Shown here piece after piece: positions 44,102 to 55,272 of a stretch of DNA of 64,000 bases (its first letter is position 1; each line of letters starts with the position of its first letter). The position numbers and the translations under genes were made by a program. The notes under the pieces were generated by a model that was given only the letters and a program-made list of their open reading frames with translations, did no database searches and was not told the origin of the DNA. Source of the DNA: Variovorax sp. Root318D1 (GTDB lineage: Bacteria; Pseudomonadota; Gammaproteobacteria; Burkholderiales; Burkholderiaceae_C); NCBI RefSeq assembly GCF_001424835.1, contig NZ_LMCQ01000020.1, positions 63,384 through 127,383 on the forward strand, given 5' to 3'.

Positions 44102-45676
44102 ATGTTCCACGCCGGTCTTGTCCAGCGCCTGCCGAAGCTGTCGAAGCGCAGCCTGCTGGGCGCTTCCCTGCTCGCGATGCTGTGTGCCGCGCTGCCTCAC
44201 CAGCAAGCGCATGCCCAGGGGCCGCGCACCTTCGCCACGCTGGCCATGGTGGCCGAACCGCAGACGCTCGACCCGATGGCCTCGACGGCCGACCTGGTCG
44301 GAACCATCATGCAGCACGTGTACGAGACGCTCTACACCTTCGACGCCAAGTGGAACGTGGTGCCGATGCTGGCCGAGACCATGCCCAAGATCTCCGCCGA
44401 CGGCAAGACCTACGCCATTACCCTGCGCAAGGGCGTGATGCTGCACAACGGCCGCGAACTCAACGCCGACGACGTGGTAGCCAGCCTGCAGCGCTGGATG
44501 GACCAGTCGCCGCGCGGCAAGGCCGTGGGCAAGGAAATCGAGAGCCTCAAGGCCAAGGGCCCGCTGGGCGTGGAGATCGTGCTGAAGGCGCCGTATGCGC
44601 CGCTGCTCTCGCAGCTCGCATTGCCCAGCGGCATGGCGGCCATCATGGCCAAGGATTCCATCGCTTCGCCGCTGAAGGATTTCGTCGGCACCGGTCCCTA
44701 CAAGTTCAAGGAGCGCCGCCCCGACCAGTTCGTGCTGCTCACGCGCTTCGACAAGTACACGGCGCGCAAGGAGCCGGCAAGCGGCTATGGCGGCAAGCGC
44801 GAAGCCGCCATCGAAGAACTGCGCTTCGTGCCTGTGCCCAACGCCAGCACGCGCGTCGAAGGTGCGCTGGCCGGCCAGTACGACTTTGCCGACCTGCTGC
44901 CGGTCGAGGCCCTGCCGCGCCTTGAAAAGTCCGGCGGCAAGACCGTGCCGATCATGACGCCGTCGTTCGGTTTCCCGTATCTCGTGCTCAACACCAAGGA
45001 AGGCGTGGCCGCCAACCAGGCCCTGCGCCAGGCGATCCAGTCGGCGCTCGGCGAAGGCGAGATGCTCGCGGCCGGCTTCGGCGACACGCGCTTCTTCGTG
45101 GCCGAAGGCAACCACTTCCCCAAGGGCTCGCCGTTCTATTCGACCGCCGGCACCACGCTCTACAACGAGCGCAACGCTGCCAAGGCCAAGGAGGCCGCGG
45201 CCAAGGCGGGCTACAAGGGCGAGCCGATCCGCGTGCTCACCAGCCGCCAGTACGACTTTCACTACAACATGTCGCTGCTGATGGCCGAGCAGCTCAAGCG
45301 CGCCGGGTTCAAGGTCGACCTGAGCGTGGTCGACTGGGCCACGCTGGTGCAGCGCCGCAACGATGCGAAGTTGTGGGACATCTACGTGACGCACTCGGGC
45401 CAATTCCCCGAGCCGATGCTTTCGCCGCCGCAGCTTGGCGACGGCGCGCCCGGCTGGTGGGACACGCCCGCCAAGAAGTCCGCCCTGCAGGCCTTCAATG
45501 TCGAAAGCGATCCAGCCAAGCGCGGCGCGCTGTGGGGCAAGGTGCAGCAGGTGGTCTACGAAGAAGTGCCGTACATCAATGTCGGCAAGTTCAACGGGCT
45601 GTCGGCCAAGAGCCCGGCGCTGGACAACTACCAGCCCGCGACCTGGCCGTTCTTCTGGAACGCCCGGATCAAGTAA
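44102..45676 (+). CDS. Peptide-type ABC transporter substrate-binding protein
   Basis: This 524-residue periplasmic protein belongs to family 5 solute-binding proteins (DppA/OppA type). It has a signal peptide with a basic KLSKRSLLGASLLAML region ending AHAQ, the hallmark LAMVAEPQTLDPMASTADLVGTIMQHVYETLY, the GTGPYKFKERRPDQ motif and a C-terminal NYQPATWPFFWNARIK. It is the first gene of a five-gene transporter followed by D-amino-acid enzymes, so peptides or N-acylated amino acids containing D-residues are likely ligands; that is inference from context. Confidence 0.9.
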   Translation: MFHAGLVQRLPKLSKRSLLGASLLAMLCAALPHQQAHAQGPRTFATLAMVAEPQTLDPMASTADLVGTIMQHVYETLYTFDAKWNVVPMLAETMPKISADGKTYAITLRKGVMLHNGRELNADDVVASLQRWMDQSPRGKAVGKEIESLKAKGPLGVEIVLKAPYAPLLSQLALPSGMAAIMAKDSIASPLKDFVGTGPYKFKERRPDQFVLLTRFDKYTARKEPASGYGGKREAAIEELRFVPVPNASTRVEGALAGQYDFADLLPVEALPRLEKSGGKTVPIMTPSFGFPYLVLNTKEGVAANQALRQAIQSALGEGEMLAAGFGDTRFFVAEGNHFPKGSPFYSTAGTTLYNERNAAKAKEAAAKAGYKGEPIRVLTSRQYDFHYNMSLLMAEQLKRAGFKVDLSVVDWATLVQRRNDAKLWDIYVTHSGQFPEPMLSPPQLGDGAPGWWDTPAKKSALQAFNVESDPAKRGALWGKVQQVVYEEVPYINVGKFNGLSAKSPALDNYQPATWPFFWNARIK

Positions 45677-45719
45677 TGGGACTGGCCGCTCGCGCATTGC
45701 CTCGACAAGACTGCATCCC

Positions 45720-46661
45720 ATGATCCGTTACATCGCCTCCCGTGCCGCCGGCATGCTCGTCGTGCTCGCCATCGTGGCGGTGCTCGTCTTCGTGCTCACG
45801 CGCGCGGCCTCGGGCGATCCGGTTTCGGTGTTGCTCGGCGACCAAGCCACCGCGGTGGACATTGCCCGCGTGCAGAAGGAGTACGGGCTCGACAAGCCGC
45901 TGCCCGTGCAGTTTGGCTACTGGCTGCGCGAAGTGCTGCAGGGCAACCTCGGCACCTCCATCTTCCTGCAGCGGCCGGTGACGCAGGCGCTCTGGGAGCG
46001 TGCCGAGCCCACCACGCTGCTCGCGCTGATGGCCGTCGCCATTGCCGCGCTCATCGGCGTGCCGTGCGGCATCGTCTCGGCGGTGTTCCGCGGGCGCGTG
46101 GTCGACCAGCTCTTCACCGGCATTGCGATGCTCGGCGCGAGCATTCCGAGCTTCTGGCTCGGCATCGTGCTGATCCAGATATTCGCGGTGTCGTTTGGCT
46201 GGTTTCCGGTGTCGGGGTACGGCGCGCCCGACGCGCCTTTCGCGGAGCGGCTGCATGCGCTGGTGCTGCCGGCCACGGTGCTGGGTTTGCTGAACTCGGC
46301 GCTCATCATCCGCTTCACGCGGGCCTCGATGCTCGACGTGCTGGGCGAGGACTATGTGCGCACCGCGCGCTCCAAGGGCCTGAGCGAAAGCACGGTGGTG
46401 CTCAAGCATGCGCTGCGCAACGCGCTGGTGCCGATCGTCACGGTGATCGGCCTCACGGTCGCGCTGATGATCGGCGGCGCCGTCATTACCGAGACCGTGT
46501 TCGGCCTGCCGGGCGTCGGCAACCTGGTCGTGAGCGCGGTGCTGCGGCGCGACTATCCGGTGATCCAGGGCGCGCTGCTCGTGATTGCGGCGATCTACGT
46601 GCTGATCAATTTTTCGATCGACCTGCTGTACGCCGTCGTCGATCCGCGTGTGAAGGTTTGA
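45720..46661 (+). CDS. Peptide-type ABC transporter permease 1 (DppB-like)
   Basis: This 313-residue permease begins MIRYIASRAAGMLVVLAIVAVLVFVL and carries GDP...L..QAT, the YGLDKPLPVQFGYWL periplasmic segment and the cytoplasmic EAA-type loop YVRTARSKGLSESTVVLKHALRNALVPIVT. Six helices are expected. The start ATG 45720 lies 43 bases after the binding-protein stop. It pairs with the permease that follows after 10 bases. Confidence 0.92.
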   Translation: MIRYIASRAAGMLVVLAIVAVLVFVLTRAASGDPVSVLLGDQATAVDIARVQKEYGLDKPLPVQFGYWLREVLQGNLGTSIFLQRPVTQALWERAEPTTLLALMAVAIAALIGVPCGIVSAVFRGRVVDQLFTGIAMLGASIPSFWLGIVLIQIFAVSFGWFPVSGYGAPDAPFAERLHALVLPATVLGLLNSALIIRFTRASMLDVLGEDYVRTARSKGLSESTVVLKHALRNALVPIVTVIGLTVALMIGGAVITETVFGLPGVGNLVVSAVLRRDYPVIQGALLVIAAIYVLINFSIDLLYAVVDPRVKV

Positions 46662-46671
46662 GAGCAACACC

Positions 46672-47510
46672 ATGCAAATGCCCCGAATGCTCCGCCAGCT
46701 GATGCATCGCCGCATCGTGATGATCTCCGCGCTGGTGCTGCTGGTGATTGCGGTGCTCGCCATCGGCGCGCCGCTGTTCGCCTCCATCGACCCCAACGAC
46801 ACGGCGGTGCTGCAGCGCCTGAAAGGTCCGAGCGCCGAGCACCTGCTGGGCACCGACGAGCTCGGCCGCGACATGTACTCGCGCATCGTGCACGGTGCGC
46901 GCTACTCGCTTGCCATCGCGGCGCTCACTGCGCTGGGTTCGGTCATCGCCGGCACCGTGCTGGGCCTGATGGCCGGCTTCTTCCGCCGGCTCGACACGCC
47001 GCTGATGCGTGTGGTCGACGCGATGATGTCGTTCCCCGACATCCTGCTTGCCATTGCGCTCGTGGCCATCCTCGGGCCTTCGCTCATCAACACGGTGCTG
47101 GCGCTGGTGCTGGTCTACACGCCGCGCGTGGCGCGGGTGGTGCGGGCCTCGACGCTGGTGGTGCGGGAGCTGCTGTTCGTCGAAGCCGTGCGCGCGCTGG
47201 GCGTGCGCACCTCGCGCATCCTGTGGCGGCACATCTTGCCGAACCTGATGTCGCCCATCCTCGTGCAGGTGTCGTTCATCTTCGCCTACGCCATCCTGGC
47301 CGAGGCGGGGCTCTCGTTCCTCGGCGTCGGCGTGCCGCCGGAGATCCCGACCTGGGGCACCATGGTCGCGGGCAGCCAGCAGTACGCGCACCAGGCCTTC
47401 TGGGTGGTGCTCTTCCCGGGACTCGCGATCATCTTCACGGCACTTTCGCTGCAACTGCTGGGCGACGGCGTGCGGGACCTGCTCGACCCCAAACTGAAGA
47501 AGACCCTGTG

Positions 47511-47511
<1 letters not shown>
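46672..47511 (+). CDS. Peptide-type ABC transporter permease 2 (DppC-like)
   Basis: This 279-residue permease has the DppC layout: N-terminal helix, LLGTDELGRDMYSRIVHGARYSL, and the EAA loop LFVEAVRALGVRTSRILWRHILPNLMSPILVQ, then AILAEAGLSFLGVGVPPEIPTWGTMVA. It overlaps the downstream ATPase start by one base (TGATG), consistent with one operon. Confidence 0.92.
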
Positions 47512-48545
<1,034 letters not shown>

Positions 48546-48570
48546 CGAGCGCGCTGTCCCCGTCTTGCCC

Positions 48571-48666
48571 CCTCTCCCGCGTGCGGGAGAGGGCTGGGGT
48601 GAGGGTGACCCCTGTGGCCTTCGCATGCACCCTCATCCCCCGCCTTCTCCCGCAAGCGGGAGAAGG
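48571..48666. repeat. BIME-like paired hairpins, copy 1
   Basis: CCTCTCCCGC-gt-GCGGGAGAGG (48571-48592) and CCTTCTCCCGC-aa-GCGGGAGAAGG (48643-48666) are joined by GCTGGGGTGAGGGTG and its inverted partner CACCCTCATCCC. The layout is that of paired REP units. It lies between two ATPase genes of one apparent operon and may affect mRNA stability there. Confidence 0.75.
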
Positions 48667-48687
48667 GGCCAATACAACATTCCCACG

Positions 48688-49661
<974 letters not shown>

Positions 49662-49665
<4 letters not shown>

Positions 49666-50987
49666 CCATGACCGACACCATTGCCACCGCCGCTACAGCC
49701 GACAAGGATTTCAACGACCCGGTGCTGGGCAGCAACTTCAAAGGCTACCCGCGCACCCAGCCGCCGCGCCGCCGCAGCGAGGTGGGCGCCGCGGGCTGGA
49801 ACGTGCTGGCCGGTGACCTGCCGCTGCCGCTGGCCGTGCTCAAGCGCGAGGCGCTGGAGCACAACCTGGCGTGGATGCAATCGCGCGTGCGCGAGTGGGG
49901 CATCGACCTTGCGCCGCACGGCAAGACCACCATGTCGCCGCAGCTCTTTCAGCGCCAGCTCGATGCCGGCGCCTGGGGCCTCACCTTCGCCACGGTGACG
50001 CAGCTGGCGGTGGGCGTCGCGGCCGGTGCGCGCCGCACGCTCATCGCCAACCAGGTGGTCAGCGATGAAGACCTGGCCGGAATCCAGTTGCTGTTGCAGG
50101 CGCACGCGGACCTGCGCGTGGTGTTTCTGGTCGATTCGCTCGCGCAGCTCACGCTGATCGAAGACTGGTCGAAGCGCCATCCCGAGAGCGTGCCCTTCGA
50201 GGTGATGCTCGAAATCGGCGTCGAGGGCGCGCGCACCGGCTGCCGAACGCATGAAGAGGCGGTGGCGCTCGCCACGCGCCTGCGCGCCAGCGACGCGGTC
50301 AAGCTCGTTGGCATCGAGACGTATGAAGGGCAGGGCGCTACCGGTTCCAGCGAACCCGACACGGCCTACGCCAACGCGCTGATGGACCGCGTGGAAGCCA
50401 TCGCGCGCCACTGCGACGCGCAGCAGCTGTTCGAGACCGATGAGGTGCTGGTCTCGGCCGGCGGTTCGGCCATCTTCGACTTGGTGGCGGGCCGCCTGAA
50501 GCCCGCGCTCAATTCGCCGGTGCGCGGCCTGCTGCGCTCGGGCTGCTATGTCACGCACGACCATGGCTTCTACAAGCGCATGGTGAGCGCGGTCGATGAG
50601 CGCCTGGGCTGCGATTGCGGCGAGAGCCTGCGCCCCGCGATGGAAGTTTGGGCCACGGTGCAGTCGCGGCCCGAGGCCGGCCTCGCCATCCTGGCCGTCG
50701 GCAAGCGCGACATCTCCTTCGATCTCTCGATGCCCGTGCCGATCGCGCGCGCCGCACGCGGCATGCTCGAAGCGGAGGACGTGCCCGCCGGCTGGAAGAT
50801 CACCGCGCTCAACGACCAGCACGCCTACCTCCGCTGGGATGCGTCCGAAGAAGCACAGGCCCCGGTGGTCGGCGACCGCGTCGGCCTCGGCATTTCGCAC
50901 CCTTGCACCACCTTCGACAAATGGCGCTGGATGCCGGTGGTCGAAGAGAACTACCGCGTGAGCGACGCCGTCGCCATGCATTTTTGA
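49662..50987 (+). CDS. D-serine-dehydratase-like PLP enzyme (amino acid deaminase)
   Basis: This 441-residue fold-type III PLP enzyme belongs to the D-serine dehydratase/D-threonine aldolase group. The PLP lysine is K88 in LAPHGKTTMSPQLF, the barrel has EIGVEGARTGCRT and the C-terminal domain ends with the metal-ligand pair His/Cys in GISHPCTTFDKW. Such enzymes convert D-serine, or related D-hydroxy amino acids, to 2-oxo acids through enamine intermediates. It starts within the transporter ATPase stop. With RidA, D-aminoacylase and the peptide transporter it forms a D-amino-acid pathway. Confidence 0.85.
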
Positions 50988-50997
50988 ACGCGTGCCG

Positions 50998-51909
50998 ATG
51001 ACTCCCTCATTGCTTCAGAAGATCGCCGAGCTCCGCAGCAGCGCGCCCGCCACGCGGCGCGCGATTCTCGACCTCATTCTCGAAGACCCCGACCGCGCGC
51101 TGGAAGAAAGCTTCGAGCAGCTGGCCGAGCGCTCGCGCAGCTCGGTGCCCACCATCATGCGAACCTGCCGCGACCTGGGCTTTGCGGGGCTGCGCGAATT
51201 CAAGCTTGCTCTGGCACAAGAGCTCGCGCTCGGTGGATCGCCCCTGCACCGGCGTGTGAATATCGAGGATGCGGCCGATGAAGTGGTCGGCAAGATCGCG
51301 CGTAGCGCCGCGGCCTCGGTGTCGGGCGTGCGCGGGCAGCTCGACATGCAGGTGCTCGAAGGAGCGGTCGCCGCCATCGCCGCCGCGCCGCACGTGGACC
51401 TGTACGGCGCCGGAGCCACCTCGTGGTTCATGGCCAACGACCTGCAGGCGCGACTCTTCAGGCTGGGCCTCTCGGCCAACGCCTGGACCGACTATCACCT
51501 GCAGCAGGTGGCGGGTGCGGCGCAGCGTCCGGGCGGGGTGGTCATTGCCATCTCGCACGTGGGCGGTATGCCCTCGCTGCTTGATGCCGTGGACATTGCG
51601 CGCGGACAGGGCGCCAAGGTGGTCGCGCTCACGCGGCCCGGCACTGCGCTGGCAGCCAAGGCCGACTTCCTGCTGGGTCTCTCGGTGCCCGACGACGCCG
51701 TAATGCACGTGGGCATCGACGCCTACCTGACGCATCTCACCGCCATCGAAATTCTCACGGTGCTGGTGGCCCAGCGCCGCGGCGAGCCCGCCGTGCAGCG
51801 CCTGCAGCGCGCACGCGAAGCCTTCCAGCGCCATGGCATCGACGCCTCCACGCATCCGCTTCAAAGCTGGGACGGCGGCGGCATCAACAGCAAAGGCCGC
51901 GCATGGTGA
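50998..51909 (+). CDS. MurR/RpiR-family transcriptional regulator
   Basis: This 303-residue regulator has an N-terminal HTH of the RpiR type (LLQKIAELRSSAPATRRAILDLILEDP ... SSVPTIMRTCRDLGFAGLREFKLALAQEL, about residues 3-75) and a SIS domain (about 115-250) with GAGATSWFMANDLQARLFRLG and VVIAISHVGGMPSLLDAVDIARGQGAKVVALTRPG. The SIS ligand is usually a sugar phosphate, so its use in a D-amino-acid operon is notable. It probably controls this operon, possibly through the inverted repeats at 43971-44010. ATG 50998 is used; GTG 50992 is possible. It overlaps the next gene by seven bases. Confidence 0.88.
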   Translation: MTPSLLQKIAELRSSAPATRRAILDLILEDPDRALEESFEQLAERSRSSVPTIMRTCRDLGFAGLREFKLALAQELALGGSPLHRRVNIEDAADEVVGKIARSAAASVSGVRGQLDMQVLEGAVAAIAAAPHVDLYGAGATSWFMANDLQARLFRLGLSANAWTDYHLQQVAGAAQRPGGVVIAISHVGGMPSLLDAVDIARGQGAKVVALTRPGTALAAKADFLLGLSVPDDAVMHVGIDAYLTHLTAIEILTVLVAQRRGEPAVQRLQRAREAFQRHGIDASTHPLQSWDGGGINSKGRAW

Positions 51910-53381
51910 GCAGCGCCAAAGCCATCCTGCTCGAAGCCGGCCTGGTGGTCGATGGTTCGGGCGGACCTTCGTGGCTGGGCGACGTGCTGTTGCAAGGCGA
52001 CCGCATCGTCGCGCTCGGCGAAGGGCTGCGCGAGCGCTTGCCCGAAGGACTGACGCTGGCGAACATCGATGTCGTCGACTGCCGCACGAAGGTGATTGCA
52101 CCCGGCTTCATCGACGCGCATACGCATGACGACGCCATCGTGCTGCGCGACCCGCTGTGCCTGCCCAAGGTGTCGCAAGGCATCACCACGGTGGTGACGG
52201 GCAACTGCGGCATCTCGCTCGCGCCTTACCGCACGCCGCAGTCCAAGCCACCGCTCACGCTGCTGGGCGCGGAATCGTTCAAGCACGCCACCATGGCCGA
52301 CTACCGCACGGCCGTCGATGCGGCGCAGCCCGCGCTCAACGTGGCGGCGCTGGTGGGCCACACCACTTTGCGCTTCGCGGCCATGGAAGCGCTCGACCGG
52401 CCCGCGAGTGGCGACGAGCTCGCGCGCATGTCGGCGCTCCTCGACAGCTGCATGGCCGACGGCGCGCATGGCCTGTCGTCTGGCCTTTTCTACGAAGAAG
52501 CGTTTGCCGCCCCGGCCGAAGAAGTGACCGCGCTCGCGCGCATTGTGGCAAGGCACGGCGGCATCTACGCCACGCACCTGCGCAGCGAGATGCAGCAGAT
52601 CATCGAGGCGCTGCACGAAGCGGGCGACACGGCCTTCAGCGCCGGCGTGCCGCTGGTCATCTCGCACCACAAGTGCGCCGGCCCCGCCAACTGGGGCCGC
52701 ACGAAGGAAACGCTGCCGCTGATCGAGGCGCTCGCCGAGCGGCAGAAGATCTCGATGGACGTGTACCCCTACGTGGCCGGGTCCACGGTGCTGCGCGAAG
52801 ACCTGGTCGACGGCGTCATCGACGTGCTGCTGACCTGGTCCGACCCGCACCCGGAAATGACAGGACGCCTGATCTCCGACATTGCCCGCGAATGGGACAC
52901 TACCGAGCAGGAGGCCTGCCTGCGCCTGAAGCCCGGCGGCGCCTGCTATTTCCAGATGCAGGAAGAAGACGTGGAGCGCGTCATCGCGCATCCGCTCACC
53001 ATGATCGGCAGCGACGGCCTGCCGCACGACCGCCATCCGCATCCACGCCTGTGGGGGGCCTTTCCACGCGTGTTCGCGCGCTACTGGCGCCAGCGCCGCC
53101 TGTTCACGCTCGAGCAGGCGGTGCACAAGATGACCGGCATGACCGCGCGCAACCTGCGCATTGCCGACCGCGGCCTGCTGCGCGCCGGCGCCATGGCAGA
53201 CGTGGTGGTGTTCGACCCCGAGACCATCGCCGACACCGCCACCTACGACAAGCCGCATGGCGTGAGTCTGGGCGTGGAGCGGGTGTTAGTGAACGGCGTG
53301 CTGGCGTATCGCGGCGGGCAAGGCGAGGGAGCCAGCGTGCTCGCGCGAGCCGGCCGCATGCTGACACGCGCCGGCGCGTAG
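51903..53381 (+). CDS. D-aminoacylase (N-acyl-D-amino-acid deacylase)
   Basis: This 492-residue amidohydrolase-superfamily enzyme removes acyl groups from N-acyl-D-amino acids. Metal-binding features match D-aminoacylases: H73-x-H75 in FIDAHTHDD, bridging C102 in VTGNCGIS, histidines in YATHLRSE and SHHKCAG, and the catalytic aspartate in MIGSDGLPHD. The C-terminal GVLAYRGG is typical. It is the last gene of the D-amino-acid operon. The same frame continues past its TAG into a flavin-reductase remnant, but the enzyme itself looks complete. Confidence 0.9.
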   Translation: MVSSAKAILLEAGLVVDGSGGPSWLGDVLLQGDRIVALGEGLRERLPEGLTLANIDVVDCRTKVIAPGFIDAHTHDDAIVLRDPLCLPKVSQGITTVVTGNCGISLAPYRTPQSKPPLTLLGAESFKHATMADYRTAVDAAQPALNVAALVGHTTLRFAAMEALDRPASGDELARMSALLDSCMADGAHGLSSGLFYEEAFAAPAEEVTALARIVARHGGIYATHLRSEMQQIIEALHEAGDTAFSAGVPLVISHHKCAGPANWGRTKETLPLIEALAERQKISMDVYPYVAGSTVLREDLVDGVIDVLLTWSDPHPEMTGRLISDIAREWDTTEQEACLRLKPGGACYFQMQEEDVERVIAHPLTMIGSDGLPHDRHPHPRLWGAFPRVFARYWRQRRLFTLEQAVHKMTGMTARNLRIADRGLLRAGAMADVVVFDPETIADTATYDKPHGVSLGVERVLVNGVLAYRGGQGEGASVLARAGRMLTRAGA

Positions 53382-53402
53382 CAGAGGCAGCGGCAACGCG
53401 CG

Positions 53403-53680
53403 CCGGTACCCTTCGCGGGCGTGGCGACCGATGCGCCGCTGCTGGAAGACTGCGCGGCCTGGCTCGAGTGCCGGCTCTTGCCCGAGCCGCCTATCCAGCA
53501 GCGCTACGACCTGTTCCTTGGCGAGGTGATCGCGGCGCAGGCCGATTCGCGGGTGTTCTCCGAGGGCCGCTGGCACTTCGAGGGTCACGACGATCTGCGC
53601 ACGCTGCACCATGTGGCGGGCGGGCATTTCATCGTCGATGGCGAGGCCGTCGATGCGCGGCCGCTGCCGTCCGTGCGGAC
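53403..53680 (+). pseudogene. Remnant of a flavin reductase gene (C-terminal part)
   Basis: The frame reading from about 53403 encodes FAGVATDAPLLEDCAAWLECRLLP, split in my reading at residues of the flavin-reductase (FMN-binding split barrel) family, then RYDLFLGEVIAAQADSRVF and LRTLHHVAGGHFIVDGEAV. This is the last third of a protein normally near 200 residues. There is no start, no N-terminal domain, and the stop is lost: the frame runs on into antisense of the next gene. It lies directly after the D-aminoacylase TAG, in the same frame. A deletion that removed the 5' part is the simplest explanation. Confidence 0.65.
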
Positions 53681-53714
53681 CTGGTTTTTTCTCTGGCGGC
53701 CGGCCCCGGGTCAG

Positions 53715-54518
53715 TCAGGGCACAGGCGTACGTATCACCGGCACTACGAGCATGCGGCGCAATGCCAGCACGCCGCACGCGCCGGCCAGAAAGACCAGCA
53801 GCAAGGCCCACGCCGCGTCCGCCGTCGAGGCGGATTCAGGCCAGTCGCCGATGAAGATCGTGCCGCTGTTGTAGGCTGCATGCAGCGCGATGCACGGAAT
53901 GAGCGAACGGGTTCGCTCATAGAGCCAGCCGAGCACCGTGCCCATGACCAGGCCCACGACGAACTGGTAAATGTTCAAGTGCGCGGCGCCGAAGAGCAGC
54001 GCCGAGCCCACGATGGCCTGCCACCGCGAGTAGCGCAGCAGAAAGCCGCGCAGCACGATGCCGCGGAACAGCATTTCTTCCAGCAGCGGTGCCATGAGGC
54101 ACACCGCCAGCGTGGCCGCGACGCTGCCATCGGCCATGCGGCTGAACATCGACTCCTCCCAGGCCGAGAGCGGTGCGATGAACACCAGCAGGTTGAGCAC
54201 GGCCGTCATCACCACCATCAGCCCCGGCACGAGCAGCAGCACCGGCGGCACCACCAGCATCAGCGTGGCCCTTGCGGAGGCGGGCGACTGGTGGAAGAGC
54301 TCGCGGTAGGTGAGCTTCTGGTGGTGCATGACCACGGCGAACACGCAGCCGTTGCCCAGCACCGCGGACAGCACGCCGAGCTGCATGGCGTTGAGCCCGA
54401 GCCAGCGGTTGGCGTCGCGCAGCGCAACGCCAATGACGAATTCGCACAGGAACACCGCCAGAAACAGCAGCGCGGCCTGCGTGGCAGAGGGAAAAGCCGT
54501 GCTTTTCGGGGAGGACAT
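53715..54518 (-). CDS. CPBP-family intramembrane glutamic endopeptidase
   Basis: This 267-residue membrane protein has about seven helices and the Abi/CAAX-protease motifs: motif 1 EEMLFRGIVLRGFLL, motif 2 LLFGAAHLNIYQFVVGLVMGTVLGWLYERT and motif 3 ALHAAYN. Relatives cleave membrane or prenylated proteins or act in bacteriocin self-protection. No peptide-bacteriocin genes are nearby, so its substrate is unknown. ATG 54518 follows GGGGAGGAC. Confidence 0.87.
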   Translation of the reverse strand: MSSPKSTAFPSATQAALLFLAVFLCEFVIGVALRDANRWLGLNAMQLGVLSAVLGNGCVFAVVMHHQKLTYRELFHQSPASARATLMLVVPPVLLLVPGLMVVMTAVLNLLVFIAPLSAWEESMFSRMADGSVAATLAVCLMAPLLEEMLFRGIVLRGFLLRYSRWQAIVGSALLFGAAHLNIYQFVVGLVMGTVLGWLYERTRSLIPCIALHAAYNSGTIFIGDWPESASTADAAWALLLVFLAGACGVLALRRMLVVPVIRTPVP

Positions 54519-54630
54519 GGGGTCTTCGGGCGCCGAGGGTAGAGGCGCATATTACCGTTGAGCGCCCCCGGACGGCTCGCGGCGGCCATCCGCCGCCGCA
54601 GGATCGCCCGCTAAAGCCCGCCGGAACCCG

Positions 54631-55191
54631 CTACAGCACGAACGGAATGAAGCGCCGGGTGCGGCGCATGTACTCACGGTAGGCGTCGCCAAAATGCGCG
54701 ATGCATTCGTGCTCGTCGCGCAGCGCCGTGAGGAACAGCAGCACCGTGGCGGCCAGCACCAGCGCCAGCGTGAGCCAGGTGAACTGCTTCAGGAAGGCGC
54801 CCCACGCGAGCAGCATCAGTGCCGTGTACATGGGATGGCGGATGTAGTGGAATGCGCCCGTGCTGACGATCGACGAGGTTTTTTCGAAACCGTAGAGGGC
54901 TGGGTCGTCGTTGCGCGCCTCGGTCGGCTTGCCCTGGGCCTTGAGCAGCTTGACCGCGTGGATCGGCAGCCAGATCGACAACGCGAGGAACACGCAGGAG
55001 AGCAGTTGCGTGAGCGACAGCGGATCGACATGCCACACCGGCAGGTTCACGATGATCAGCACCAGCATGCATTCCCAGGCGAAGAAGCGGTAGAAGCCGT
55101 GCGAGCCGGGCTGGCTCAATGGCCCACGCGAGACGTACAGCAGAGCGGCCGAGCCGGCGACGAAAAGGAAGATCTGGAACCAGAGAAGCAT
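54631..55191 (-). CDS. Isoprenylcysteine carboxyl-methyltransferase-like membrane protein
   Basis: This 186-residue protein has four to five helices and the ICMT/PEMT signature near the C-terminus: GAFHYIRHPMYTALMLLAWGAFL, then DEHECIAHFGDAYREYMRRTRRFIPFVL. The RHPxY and E..C...FG..Y..Y residues bind S-adenosylmethionine in the family. Bacterial members methylate lipids or unknown small molecules. It lies 30 bases downstream of the SDR-tail remnant on the same strand. Confidence 0.82.
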   Translation of the reverse strand: MLLWFQIFLFVAGSAALLYVSRGPLSQPGSHGFYRFFAWECMLVLIIVNLPVWHVDPLSLTQLLSCVFLALSIWLPIHAVKLLKAQGKPTEARNDDPALYGFEKTSSIVSTGAFHYIRHPMYTALMLLAWGAFLKQFTWLTLALVLAATVLLFLTALRDEHECIAHFGDAYREYMRRTRRFIPFVL

Positions 55192-55221
55192 GGCGGCCGA
55201 ATTTACACGGGCCGCCCGGAT

Positions 55222-55272
55222 TCAGCCAGAGAAAGAAAACCCACCGTCCACCGGAATCGCGGTGCCGGTCAT
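55222..55272 (-). pseudogene. Remnant of a short-chain dehydrogenase gene (last 16 codons)
   Basis: Directly after the paaZ stop (overlap TGATG) the minus strand reads MTGTAIPVDGGFSFSG and stops. This is the standard C-terminal end of SDR enzymes, where a MTGxxIPVDGG(F/Y) motif precedes the stop. No Rossmann motif or YxxxK is present, so only the tail of a former gene remains fused to the end of paaZ by deletion. Confidence 0.6.

Noticed and set aside
53421..54542. 373-codon forward frame after the D-aminoacylase
   Set aside because: Only its first third matches a family (flavin reductase). The rest is antisense to the CPBP protease gene, so it is recorded as a remnant.
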